A stretch of 6,867 bases of DNA from DASVXQ01 sp040414855 (GCA_040414855.1 JBEDUQ010000097.1:1-6867); one strand, 5' to 3'; positions 1 through 5,021 are shown, counted from the first letter of the stretch. The notes: generated by a model not told the origin, from the sequence alone. Numbers and translations: made by a program.

Positions 1-7
1 GCCAGCC

Positions 8-13
8 TATCCT
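8..13 (+). promoter_or_regulatory. possible -10 element for selD
   Basis: TATCCT fits the actinobacterial TANNNT -10 pattern and would give a leader of about 45-50 nt before the selD ATG at 66. The matching -35 would lie off the left edge of the window, so this rests on the hexamer alone. Confidence 0.3.
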
Positions 14-52
14 AAAGGTATCGAACCACAACGGCCCGACCAGCGTCCGAGC

Positions 53-59
53 GGGAGAG
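53..59 (+). promoter_or_regulatory. ribosome binding site of selD
   Basis: The purine-rich GGGAGAG lies 6 nt before the ATG at 66. It supports that ATG as the start, which is also where similarity to SelD begins. Confidence 0.6.
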
Positions 60-65
60 CAGCGC

Positions 66-1136
66 ATGACCGAAACCGGCACGATCCGCCTCACCTCGCT
101 CTCGCACGGGGCCGGCTGTGCCTGCAAGCTGCCGCTGGCCGCGCTCGAGCGGCTGATGTCCTCGGTCGGGCCCGGGCTTGGGGCCGCCGGCGGCGACCTG
201 CTGGTCGGGGCCGCCGAGGGCGACGACGCCGCGATCCTGCGGATCGACGCCAAGCGCGCGCTGGTGCTGACCACCGACTTCTTCACGCCGATCGTCGACG
301 ACGCCCGCGACTGGGGGAGGGTCGCCGCCGCCAACGCCCTCTCGGACGTCTACGCCATGGGCGGCCGCCCGCTGATCGCGCTGAACCTGACCGCGTGGCC
401 GGCGGCGGACCTGCCGATAGAGCTGCTCGCCGAGGTGCTCCGCGGCGGCGCCGAGATCGCCGCCGAGGCCGGCTGCCTGGTCGTCGGCGGCCACTCGATC
501 GACGACCCCGAGCCCAAGTACGGCCTGGCGGTGGTCGGGATGGCCGACCCCGAGCGGCTGCTGACCGTCGACCGCGCCAGGCCGGGCGACCAGCTGGTGC
601 TGACCAAGCCGATCGGCACGGGCGTGGTCGCCACCGCCCTCAAGCGCGGCTCGCCGGACCCCGCGCTGGTGGCGGGGGCGGTGGACTCGATGACCACGCT
701 CAACCGCGCCGCCGGCGAGGCGGCCTTGGCGGCCGGGCTGGTGGCGGCGACCGACGTGACCGGGTTCGGGCTGCTCGGCCACCTGCACCGGATGGCGCGG
801 GCCAGCGGCGTCGCCGCCGAGATCGACGCCGCCGCGGTGCCGTTCCTGCCAGGTGCGGCCGAGCTCGCCGGCGAGGGCTTCGTCTCCGGCGGGACCCGCA
901 ACAACCAGGCCTTCCTCGCCGACAAGGTGGACCTCGACCCGGCCCTGCCGCCGGTGGTCGCGACCCTGCTCCACGACGCCCAGACCTCCGGTGGGCTGCT
1001 GCTCAGTGTGCCGCCGGAGCGGCTCAAGGGCCTGCTCGGGGACCTGTCCGGCCGCGGCGTGCGGCCTGCCCTGGTCGGGCGGGTGACGCGGGGCACGGCC
1101 GGTCGTTTGCGCGTCCGCCGCCTCCCGCCGGCGTGA
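66..1136 (+). CDS. selD: selenide, water dikinase (selenophosphate synthetase)
   Basis: SelD makes selenophosphate from selenide and ATP. Selenophosphate is the selenium donor for selenocysteine-tRNA and for 2-selenouridine in tRNA. The 356-residue protein is close to the E. coli length of about 347. Its N-terminus has the catalytic loop GAGCACK, with Cys18, Cys20 and Lys21 matching E. coli Cys17, Cys19 and Lys20. The first position is cysteine (TGT), not an in-frame TGA for selenocysteine. Further family motifs are DD at 53-54, TTDFF at 69-73, SDVYAMGG at 93-100, GGHSID at 141-146, TDVTGFGLLGHL at 229-240, GGT at 275-277 and DAQTSGG at 304-310. All expected nucleotide- and metal-binding segments are therefore present. 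No selA, selB, selC, selU or selenoprotein gene is visible nearby, so which selenium pathway it serves cannot be told. It appears to be transcribed separately from mec. Confidence 0.96.
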   Translation: MTETGTIRLTSLSHGAGCACKLPLAALERLMSSVGPGLGAAGGDLLVGAAEGDDAAILRIDAKRALVLTTDFFTPIVDDARDWGRVAAANALSDVYAMGGRPLIALNLTAWPAADLPIELLAEVLRGGAEIAAEAGCLVVGGHSIDDPEPKYGLAVVGMADPERLLTVDRARPGDQLVLTKPIGTGVVATALKRGSPDPALVAGAVDSMTTLNRAAGEAALAAGLVAATDVTGFGLLGHLHRMARASGVAAEIDAAAVPFLPGAAELAGEGFVSGGTRNNQAFLADKVDLDPALPPVVATLLHDAQTSGGLLLSVPPERLKGLLGDLSGRGVRPALVGRVTRGTAGRLRVRRLPPA

Positions 1137-1158
1137 GGCCGGGATAGAAGGCTCGGCG

Positions 1159-1167
1159 TTGTCCACA
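1159..1167 (+). promoter_or_regulatory. DnaA-box-like 9-mer in the selD-mec gap
   Basis: TTGTCCACA is identical to the DnaA box form preferred in Streptomyces and mycobacteria. It stands alone, so this is not an origin. It could be a regulatory or titration site, or a chance match. Confidence 0.3.
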
Positions 1168-1183
1168 GGTGGGAGGCCGGCCG

Positions 1184-1213
1184 TGGTCACCGCTGGTCGC
1201 GCGATGCTACGCT
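1184..1213 (+). promoter_or_regulatory. candidate housekeeping promoter upstream of mec
   Basis: TGGTCA at 1184-1189 (4 of 6 to TTGACA) is followed by an 18-bp spacer and TACGCT at 1208-1213 (TANNNT). Transcription would start near 1220, leaving a leader of about 155 nt before the mec ATG. A short inverted repeat, ATGGCC at 1227-1232 and GGCCAT at 1241-1246, lies just downstream of the start point. Confidence 0.4.
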
Positions 1214-1282
1214 CGAATCAGCGTGAATGGCCCTGTCAATGGCCATCTGGGCTGGACCTGTACGCGCTCGGACCGTTGCGAT

Positions 1283-1310
1283 GGGAACAATCCGGGCGGC
1301 CTTGGACGTT
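1283..1310 (+). promoter_or_regulatory. candidate SigR/SigH-type (thiol-oxidative stress) promoter for mec-cysO-cysM
   Basis: GGGAACA at 1283-1289, a 17-bp spacer and CGTT at 1307-1310 fit the ECF sigma consensus of mycobacterial SigH and Streptomyces SigR (GGGAAYA, 16-20 bp, CGTT). The expected start would be near 1317, about 60 nt before the mec ATG. From memory, the homologous cysteine operon belongs to the SigH/SigR disulfide-stress regulons, which fits the location. No transcript data support it here. Confidence 0.55.
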
Positions 1311-1376
1311 CCAGTGACGGGGTCGGTGGATAGGCCGGGACCAGGACCGAACGACGGGATCGACAGCGGGGAGCGC

Positions 1377-1817
1377 ATGTTCGCGATCGACCAGGATGGC
1401 TACGACCGCCTCGTGGCCCATGCCCGCGCCGAGTTCCCGAACGAGGCGTGCGCGCTGCTCGGCGGCCGCGATCACACCGCGGCCAAGGTCTACGCGCTGC
1501 CCAACGCCGAGGCCAGCCCGACGTTCTACCTGGTCGAGCCAAAGGCCCAGCTCCAGGCGATGACCGACATGGACGACCGCGGCATGGACCTGGTCGGGAT
1601 CTTCCACTCGCACACCTTCACCGAGGCCTACCCGTCGCGGACCGACGTCGAGCTGGCGGGCTATCCCGACGCCACCTACCTGATCCTCTCGCTGGCCGAT
1701 CCCGACGCGCCCGCGCTGCGCGGCTTCAGCATCCGCGAGGGCGAGGTCAGCGAGGTCGAGGTCCGCATCGACCGTGCCGGACGTGCCGCCCCGGCCCAGG
1801 ACGCGGTCGGAGGGTGA
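1377..1817 (+). CDS. mec: JAMM/MPN+ zinc metallopeptidase acting on CysO-cysteine
   Basis: This resembles M. tuberculosis Mec (Rv1334), which hydrolyses the CysO-cysteine conjugate to free cysteine and CysO. The 146-residue protein matches the family length. The JAMM motif is complete: Glu23 in PNEACALLGG, then His77-x-His79-x7-Ser87-x2-Asp90 in HSHTFTEAYPSRTD. The two histidines and the aspartate bind zinc and the glutamate activates water. The ATG at 1377 is chosen because the open frame from 1227 adds 50 residues unlike the family, and GGGGAG at 1368-1373 lies just upstream, although its 3-nt spacing is short. The C-terminus adds an Ala/Gly-rich tail ending in VGG. It stands upstream of cysO and cysM in the same order as in M. 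tuberculosis. A SigR/SigH-type promoter lies about 70 bp upstream. A 222-bp gap separates it from cysO. Confidence 0.92.
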   Translation: MFAIDQDGYDRLVAHARAEFPNEACALLGGRDHTAAKVYALPNAEASPTFYLVEPKAQLQAMTDMDDRGMDLVGIFHSHTFTEAYPSRTDVELAGYPDATYLILSLADPDAPALRGFSIREGEVSEVEVRIDRAGRAAPAQDAVGG

Positions 1818-1874
1818 TCGGCATGCGCGCGCTCGATCGCATCGGCGCCGACCGCGGGGCGGTCGGACCGACCG
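1803..1874 (+). repeat. four mutually complementary segments at the end of mec
   Basis: GCGGTCGG occurs at 1803-1810 (inside the last mec codons) and 1859-1866. Its complement CCGACCGC occurs at 1848-1855, and CCGACCG again at 1868-1874. The strongest local hairpin is 1848-1855 with 1859-1866 (8 bp, loop GGG). The segment 1859-1866 can instead pair with 1868-1874, where 1860-1874 is a 15-nt palindrome centred on A1867. The pairings exclude one another, as in attenuators. No T-run follows, so a classical intrinsic terminator is unlikely. Confidence 0.5.
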
Positions 1875-1914
1875 TCGGGCTCGCCTCCCCGGTGTGGCAC
1901 CGGCAGGGACCCGC

Positions 1915-1929
1915 CGCCCGTTACGGGCG
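1915..1929 (+). repeat. hairpin or operator-like palindrome upstream of cysO
   Basis: CGCCCGT and ACGGGCG flank a single T, giving a perfect 15-nt inverted repeat. As RNA it would form a 6-bp stem with a TTA loop; as DNA it could be a dimeric repressor site. No T-run follows. Confidence 0.5.
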
Positions 1930-1985
1930 ATGTCGGCGCGGCTTCATCGCGAGCGCCTGAGCGCCGCACCCGTCCGACTCCAGCG

Positions 1986-2009
1986 ACACCCGGTTCCAAT
2001 CGCCGGTGT
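1986..2009 (+). repeat. hairpin preceding the cysO ribosome binding site
   Basis: ACACCCGG at 1986-1993 pairs with CCGGTGT at 2003-2009 with one bulged C, leaving a 9-nt loop. It ends 11 nt before AGGAGG and so could affect ribosome access. Confidence 0.4.
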
Positions 2010-2020
2010 GGGCATTCTCC

Positions 2021-2026
2021 AGGAGG
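2021..2026 (+). promoter_or_regulatory. ribosome binding site of cysO
   Basis: A full AGGAGG, but with a long 13-nt spacer to the ATG at 2040. No closer ATG, GTG or TTG is in frame, and family similarity starts at this methionine (MAVEVRIPTILR). Confidence 0.55.
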
Positions 2027-2039
2027 TTCGATCACCCCC

Positions 2040-2342
2040 ATGGCCGTGGAAGTTCGTATCCCGACCATCCTGAGGAAGTACTCGGATGGCGCCAAGAGCG
2101 TCCAAGCCGACGGCACCAACGTCCGCGAGCTGTTCAGCGACCTCGAGGCCAGGCACCCGGGGATCTCGGGCCAGCTGCTCACCGACGACGGTGGGCTGCA
2201 CCGCTTCGTCAACGTCTACGTCAACGACGAGGACATCCGCTTCCTCGGTGCGCTCGACGCCAAGCTCGACGACGGCGACGTGGTCGCCATTCTGCCGGCG
2301 GTCGCGGGCGGCTCCGCGGAGCGATCGCGCGAAGGCGGCTAG
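2040..2342 (+). CDS. cysO: CysO-type ubiquitin-like sulfur carrier protein with C-terminal extension
   Basis: CysO carries sulfur as a C-terminal glycine thiocarboxylate and donates it to aminoacrylate on CysM. The protein follows M. tuberculosis CysO (Rv1335) closely: VRIPTILR at 5-12, a central LHRFVNVYVNDEDIRFL at 53-69 and the terminal signature LPAVAGG at 85-91. In M. tuberculosis, as I recall it, the protein stops at that Gly-Gly. Here nine residues, SAERSREGG, follow and themselves end in Gly-Gly, for a total of 100 residues. With this tail Gly91 cannot be adenylated and thiocarboxylated, so either a peptidase, plausibly Mec, trims the tail, or Gly100 is used instead. The DNA encoding the tail's Glu-Gly-Gly also supplies the cysM ribosome binding site. 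The gene ends 2 nt before cysM, indicating tight co-translation. The adenylating sulfurtransferase (MoeZ type) is not in the window. Confidence 0.93.
   Translation: MAVEVRIPTILRKYSDGAKSVQADGTNVRELFSDLEARHPGISGQLLTDDGGLHRFVNVYVNDEDIRFLGALDAKLDDGDVVAILPAVAGGSAERSREGG
2311..2322 (+). repeat. 12-nt palindrome in the cysO tail
   Basis: GCTCCGCGGAGC is a perfect palindrome immediately after the codons of the conserved Gly-Gly. It lies 9 nt before the cysM Shine-Dalgarno element. It may form a small hairpin in mRNA or be incidental. Confidence 0.4.
2331..2335 (+). promoter_or_regulatory. ribosome binding site of cysM inside cysO
   Basis: GAAGG lies 9 nt before the cysM ATG at 2345 and within the last codons of cysO (Glu-Gly). 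This implies translational coupling of the two genes. Confidence 0.6.
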
Positions 2343-2344
2343 CC

Positions 2345-3280
2345 ATGCGCTACGAGGACCTGTCTGACGCGATCGGCAACACCCCGCTCGTCGGCCTGCC
2401 CAGGCTGTCGCCCAGGCCGAGCGTGCGGCTGTGGGCCAAGCTGGAGAGCCAGAACCCGACCGGCAGCGTCAAGGACCGCATCGCCAGGCAGATGGTCGAC
2501 GACGCCGAGAAGGCCGGCCGCCTGGCTCCCGGCGCCACCCTGCTGGAGCCGTCCAGCGGCAACACCGGCATCGCGCTCGCCCTGGTCGCCCGGGTCCGCG
2601 GCTACAACCTGGTCGTGGTCATGCCCGAGAACACCTCGGTCGAGCGCCGCCAGATCCTCGAGAGCTACGGCGCCACGGTCGTGTTCTCGCCTGGCGACGA
2701 GGGCTCCAACGGCTCGATCCGCATGGCCGACCGGCTGGCGGGGGAGCACCCCGACTGGGTGATGCTCTACCAGTACGGCAACCCCGCCAACGCCGAAGCG
2801 CACTACGAGACCACCGGTCCCGAGATCTGGCGCGACCTCCCGGAGATCACCCATTTCGTGGCCGGGCTCGGCACCACGGGCACGCTCATGGGCGTCGGCC
2901 GCTACCTCAAGGAGCAGCGCTCGGACATCCAGATCGTCGCGGCCGAGCCCGAGTTCGGCGACCTGGTCTACGGTCTCCGCAACCTCGACGAGGGCTTCGT
3001 GCCGCCGATCTTCGACCCCGCCCTGCTGGACCGGCGCATCAAGGTGAACTCCGCCGACGCGCTGCGGCGCACCCGCGAGCTGGTGTCGGTCGAGGGCGTG
3101 TTCGCCGGCATCTCCAGCGGCGCGGTGCTGCACGTCGCGCTGCGGGTCGCCGACCGGATCGACCACGGGGACATCGTCGTGCTGGTCGCCGATGGCGGCT
3201 GGAAGTACCTCAGCACCGGCGCCTACGGCGCGGATTTCGAGGCCGCCGAAGCCGGTCTCCGCGGCCAGCTCTGGGCCTGA
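2345..3280 (+). CDS. cysM: O-phosphoserine sulfhydrylase, CysO-thiocarboxylate dependent (cysteine synthase)
   Basis: This PLP enzyme converts O-phosphoserine to aminoacrylate and adds the sulfur of CysO thiocarboxylate, giving CysO-cysteine. It has 311 residues against 323 in M. tuberculosis CysM (Rv1336), mostly because a loop near residue 25 is shorter. The PLP lysine is Lys43 in NPTGSVKDR (Lys51 in M. tuberculosis). SSGNTG at 70-75 binds the substrate carboxylate and GLGTTGT at 174-180 binds the PLP phosphate. Arg212 in LRNLDEGF aligns with Arg220 of M. tuberculosis, the residue linked to O-phosphoserine preference. The C-terminal QLWA is retained; in the mycobacterial enzyme the C-terminus reaches toward the active site. 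These features favour CysO-dependent CysM over sulfide-dependent CysK. It starts 2 nt after cysO with its ribosome binding site inside cysO. A long inverted repeat follows it. Confidence 0.95.
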   Translation: MRYEDLSDAIGNTPLVGLPRLSPRPSVRLWAKLESQNPTGSVKDRIARQMVDDAEKAGRLAPGATLLEPSSGNTGIALALVARVRGYNLVVVMPENTSVERRQILESYGATVVFSPGDEGSNGSIRMADRLAGEHPDWVMLYQYGNPANAEAHYETTGPEIWRDLPEITHFVAGLGTTGTLMGVGRYLKEQRSDIQIVAAEPEFGDLVYGLRNLDEGFVPPIFDPALLDRRIKVNSADALRRTRELVSVEGVFAGISSGAVLHVALRVADRIDHGDIVVLVADGGWKYLSTGAYGADFEAAEAGLRGQLWA

Positions 3281-3304
3281 CCGTCCGGCCGGCCCTTTCG
3301 GTCA

Positions 3305-3327
3305 GGCGCGGGCCCGTCGGACGCGCC
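3305..3327 (+). repeat. weak inverted repeat downstream of cysM
   Basis: GGCGCG at 3305-3310 and CGCGCC at 3322-3327 form a 6-bp stem with an 11-nt loop. It might contribute to ending the cysM transcript, but there is no T-run. Confidence 0.25.
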
Positions 3328-3337
3328 GGCTCCTCCG

Positions 3338-3373
3338 CGGTCAACGGGGGCTGTGGACAGCTCCCGCTGACCG
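3338..3373 (+). terminator. long inverted repeat between cysM and murI; possible terminator or operator
   Basis: Arms at 3338-3354 and 3357-3373 are complementary over 17 positions with one G-U pair and one mismatch, around only two unpaired bases. This is by far the longest inverted repeat I see in the window. As RNA it would be a very stable hairpin downstream of cysM, and in GC-rich Actinobacteria such hairpins can terminate without a T-run. As DNA it covers the proposed -35 of murI, so it could equally be a repressor site. It includes a reverse DnaA-box-like 9-mer at 3352-3360. Confidence 0.5.
3352..3360 (-). promoter_or_regulatory. DnaA-box-like 9-mer in the cysM-murI gap
   Basis: On the minus strand this reads CTGTCCACA, one base from TTGTCCACA and within the degenerate actinobacterial consensus. 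It sits in the loop-proximal part of the long inverted repeat and close to the murI promoter. Confidence 0.25.
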
Positions 3374-3393
3374 TCCCCTCCCTGCGGTATCGT
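3367..3393 (+). promoter_or_regulatory. candidate promoter of murI giving a leaderless transcript
   Basis: CTGACC at 3367-3372 (4 of 6 to TTGACA), a 15-bp spacer and TATCGT at 3388-3393 place the expected start site about 7 nt downstream, on the A of the murI ATG at 3400. No Shine-Dalgarno sequence precedes that ATG, which agrees with leaderless translation, common in Actinobacteria. Confidence 0.5.
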
Positions 3394-3399
3394 CCCGGC

Positions 3400-4245
3400 A
3401 TGGACCAACGACCGATTGGAATCTTCGACTCCGGCGTCGGCGGGCTGACCGTCGCCAGGGCGATCATCGACCTGCTGCCATACGAATCGGTGATCTATTT
3501 CGGGGACACCGCGCGCTATCCCTATGGCCCGCGGTCCCAGCGGGAGGTCCGCCGCTTCGCCCGCGAGATCATGGACGTCCTGCTCGCCGAGGACGTCAAG
3601 CTCGCCGTGGTCGCGTGCAACACCGCCTCCGCGGCCGCGCTCGACCATCTCCGCGCCGCCTACCCGCTGCCGGTGGTCGACGTGATCGAGCCGACCGCGC
3701 GGGCGGCGGTCCGGCTCACCAGGAACCGCAGCCTCGGCGTCATCGGCACGGTGGGCGCGATCGGCTCCGGCCGATACCTCGAGGCGATCGACGCCACCCG
3801 CGAGAACGTCTCTGTCACCAGCAACGCCTGCCCCGAGTTCGTCGAGTTCGTCGAGCGTGGAGAGACCACCGGCAAGGCGGTCCTCGAGCTGGCCGACGGC
3901 TATCTCGCCCCGCTGGTCGAGGCCGAGGTCGACACCCTGATCCTCGGCTGCACCCACTACCCGTTGCTGACCGGCGTGCTGAGCTACCTGCTCGGCCCTG
4001 ACGTCTTCCTGGTCAGCTCGGCCGAGTGGACGGCGCGCGAGGTCTTCGCCGAGCTGACCCGCGCCGACCTGCACGCGCCGTTCGGTGCGCTGCCGAATCA
4101 CCGGTTCCTCAGCTCCGGAGACCCCGAGCAGTTCCGCCTGCTCGGGTCGCGGTTCCTCGGGCCCGAGGTCGGCACCGTCGAGCGGCGCGGCACCACCGAG
4201 CCGCCCCGCCCTTCCACCCCGCCGCTGAGGGCCGTCACGCCGTGA
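3400..4245 (+). CDS. murI: glutamate racemase
   Basis: MurI interconverts L- and D-glutamate without cofactor and supplies D-glutamate for peptidoglycan precursors in the cytoplasm. The 281-residue protein has IGIFDSGVGGLTV at 6-18 with the catalytic-region Asp10 and Ser11. GDTARYPYG follows at 35-43. The two catalytic cysteines are Cys73 in VACNTASA and Cys184 in LGCTHYPLL. Asp10 and His186 neighbour the cysteines as in the family. The segment SSAEWTA at 206-212 has Trp210 where I would expect a small or acidic residue, a minor oddity. The Pro/Thr-rich tail after about residue 262 extends past the usual fold. The ATG at 3400 is chosen because similarity begins there; the open frame upstream belongs to shadow sequence over cysM. 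The gene appears to start a new leaderless transcript, and its stop overlaps the next gene. The rhomboid gene found before murI in M. tuberculosis is absent. Confidence 0.96.
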   Translation: MDQRPIGIFDSGVGGLTVARAIIDLLPYESVIYFGDTARYPYGPRSQREVRRFAREIMDVLLAEDVKLAVVACNTASAAALDHLRAAYPLPVVDVIEPTARAAVRLTRNRSLGVIGTVGAIGSGRYLEAIDATRENVSVTSNACPEFVEFVERGETTGKAVLELADGYLAPLVEAEVDTLILGCTHYPLLTGVLSYLLGPDVFLVSSAEWTAREVFAELTRADLHAPFGALPNHRFLSSGDPEQFRLLGSRFLGPEVGTVERRGTTEPPRPSTPPLRAVTP

Positions 4246-5021
4246 TCCGGCTCACCGTCCTCGGCGCCTGCGGCACCTACCCCACGGTCGGGCGGGCCTG
4301 CTCGGGCTACCTGCTCGAGGCCGGTGACGGCGAGCGGCCGCGGAGGGTGTGGATCGACACCGGTTCTGGCACCCTGACCAACCTGCTGCGGCACGCCGCC
4401 CTGCCGCAGCTCGACGCGATCTGGATCTCCCACCTGCACGTCGACCACATGAGCGACATGCCGGTGGCGTACTACACCCTGCGGTACGGGGATTACGACC
4501 CGCCGCCGGCGCCCGTGCCGGTCTATGGACCGGCGGGCTGGGCGGAGCGGGTGGCCGACTTCATGGCCGTTGACCGCACCGCGATCGAGGAGGCGTTCCA
4601 AGTCCACGAGCTATATGACCGCGAGCGGGTCGACCTCGGCCCGCTCCAGCTGACGGCCGTCGCCACGGTGCACAGCGTCGAGACCTATGCGGTGCGCGCG
4701 ACCGACGGCGAATCCATCCTGGCGTACTCCGCCGACTCCGGTCCCTGCGACGCGTTGCTCGAGCTGGCCGACGACGCCGACCTGTTCGTGTGCGAAGCGA
4801 CCTGGACGAGCTGGCCCGACGATGACCGCCCGATCCACCTCACCGCCGAGCTGGCCGGCGAGTTCGCCGCCCGCGCCGGCGCGCACCGCCTTGCGCTGAC
4901 GCACCTGCGGCCGGGGACCGACACCGCCGCGGCGGTCGAGCGCGCCGGCCGGTCGTGCGACTGCCCGGTCGAGGTGGCCGTCGAGGGCGCGAGCTACGAG
5001 CTCCTGGGGGCCGTCCGGTGA
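4242..5021 (+). CDS. metallo-beta-lactamase-fold phosphodiesterase, Rv1339-like
   Basis: The 259-residue protein is similar to M. tuberculosis Rv1339, reported as an atypical class II cyclic AMP phosphodiesterase. The fold is shared with RNase Z-type hydrolases. It opens with IRLTVLGACGTYP at 2-14. The metal-binding motif SHLHVDH holds His64, His66, Asp68 and His69. The remaining ligands fit His144 (TVHSVETYA), Asp165 (AYSADSG) and His221 (LTHLRPG). CEATW at 184-188 is also typical of this subgroup. The full ligand set suggests an active two-metal hydrolase. The substrate cannot be read from sequence; cAMP is inferred from the homologue and a nuclease role is possible. The GTG start lies in a GTGA overlap with the murI stop, with TGAGG at 4226-4230 upstream. 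The stop overlaps rph in the same way, so translation of the three genes is probably coupled. Confidence 0.9.
   Translation: MIRLTVLGACGTYPTVGRACSGYLLEAGDGERPRRVWIDTGSGTLTNLLRHAALPQLDAIWISHLHVDHMSDMPVAYYTLRYGDYDPPPAPVPVYGPAGWAERVADFMAVDRTAIEEAFQVHELYDRERVDLGPLQLTAVATVHSVETYAVRATDGESILAYSADSGPCDALLELADDADLFVCEATWTSWPDDDRPIHLTAELAGEFAARAGAHRLALTHLRPGTDTAAAVERAGRSCDCPVEVAVEGASYELLGAVR

Larger units (their letters stand above)
1818..2039 (+). other. structured leader region between mec and cysO
   Basis: This 222-bp stretch has no supported gene; the open frames through it read as Arg/Pro-rich shadow protein. It holds the alternative-pairing block at its start, a tight hairpin at 1915-1929 and another hairpin at 1986-2009. 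It ends with a consensus AGGAGG at 2021-2026. I do not recognise a known riboswitch class. It could be a cis-acting leader of cysO or an unusually long structured spacer inside the operon. Confidence 0.4.

Noticed and set aside
114..128. Possible selenocysteine codon in SelD
   Set aside because: The catalytic position is TGT (Cys18) and there is no in-frame TGA before the stop at 1134-1136.
12..1190. 392-residue open frame on the minus strand across selD
   Set aside because: It mirrors an unambiguous SelD gene, its translation is Arg/Gly/His-rich with no family pattern, and long antisense frames are expected in DNA of this GC content.
1227..1376. 50-residue N-terminal extension of Mec from an earlier ATG
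   Set aside because: The extension does not resemble the family and would contain the proposed SigR/SigH promoter; the ATG at 1377 has a ribosome binding site and begins the homologous region.
1989..2005. tRNA T-arm-like sequence (GGTTCCAATC) upstream of cysO
   Set aside because: The flanking bases do not pair as a 5-bp T-stem, and no acceptor, D or anticodon arm can be built around it.
2321..2328. GCGATCGC octamer resembling the cyanobacterial HIP1 element
   Set aside because: It is a single copy in a GC-rich actinobacterial gene with no abundance elsewhere in the window.
2431..3399. Long in-frame upstream extension of murI (604 residues in total)
   Set aside because: The upstream part is out-of-frame cysM sequence rich in Arg, Gly and Pro; MurI similarity begins exactly at the ATG at 3400.
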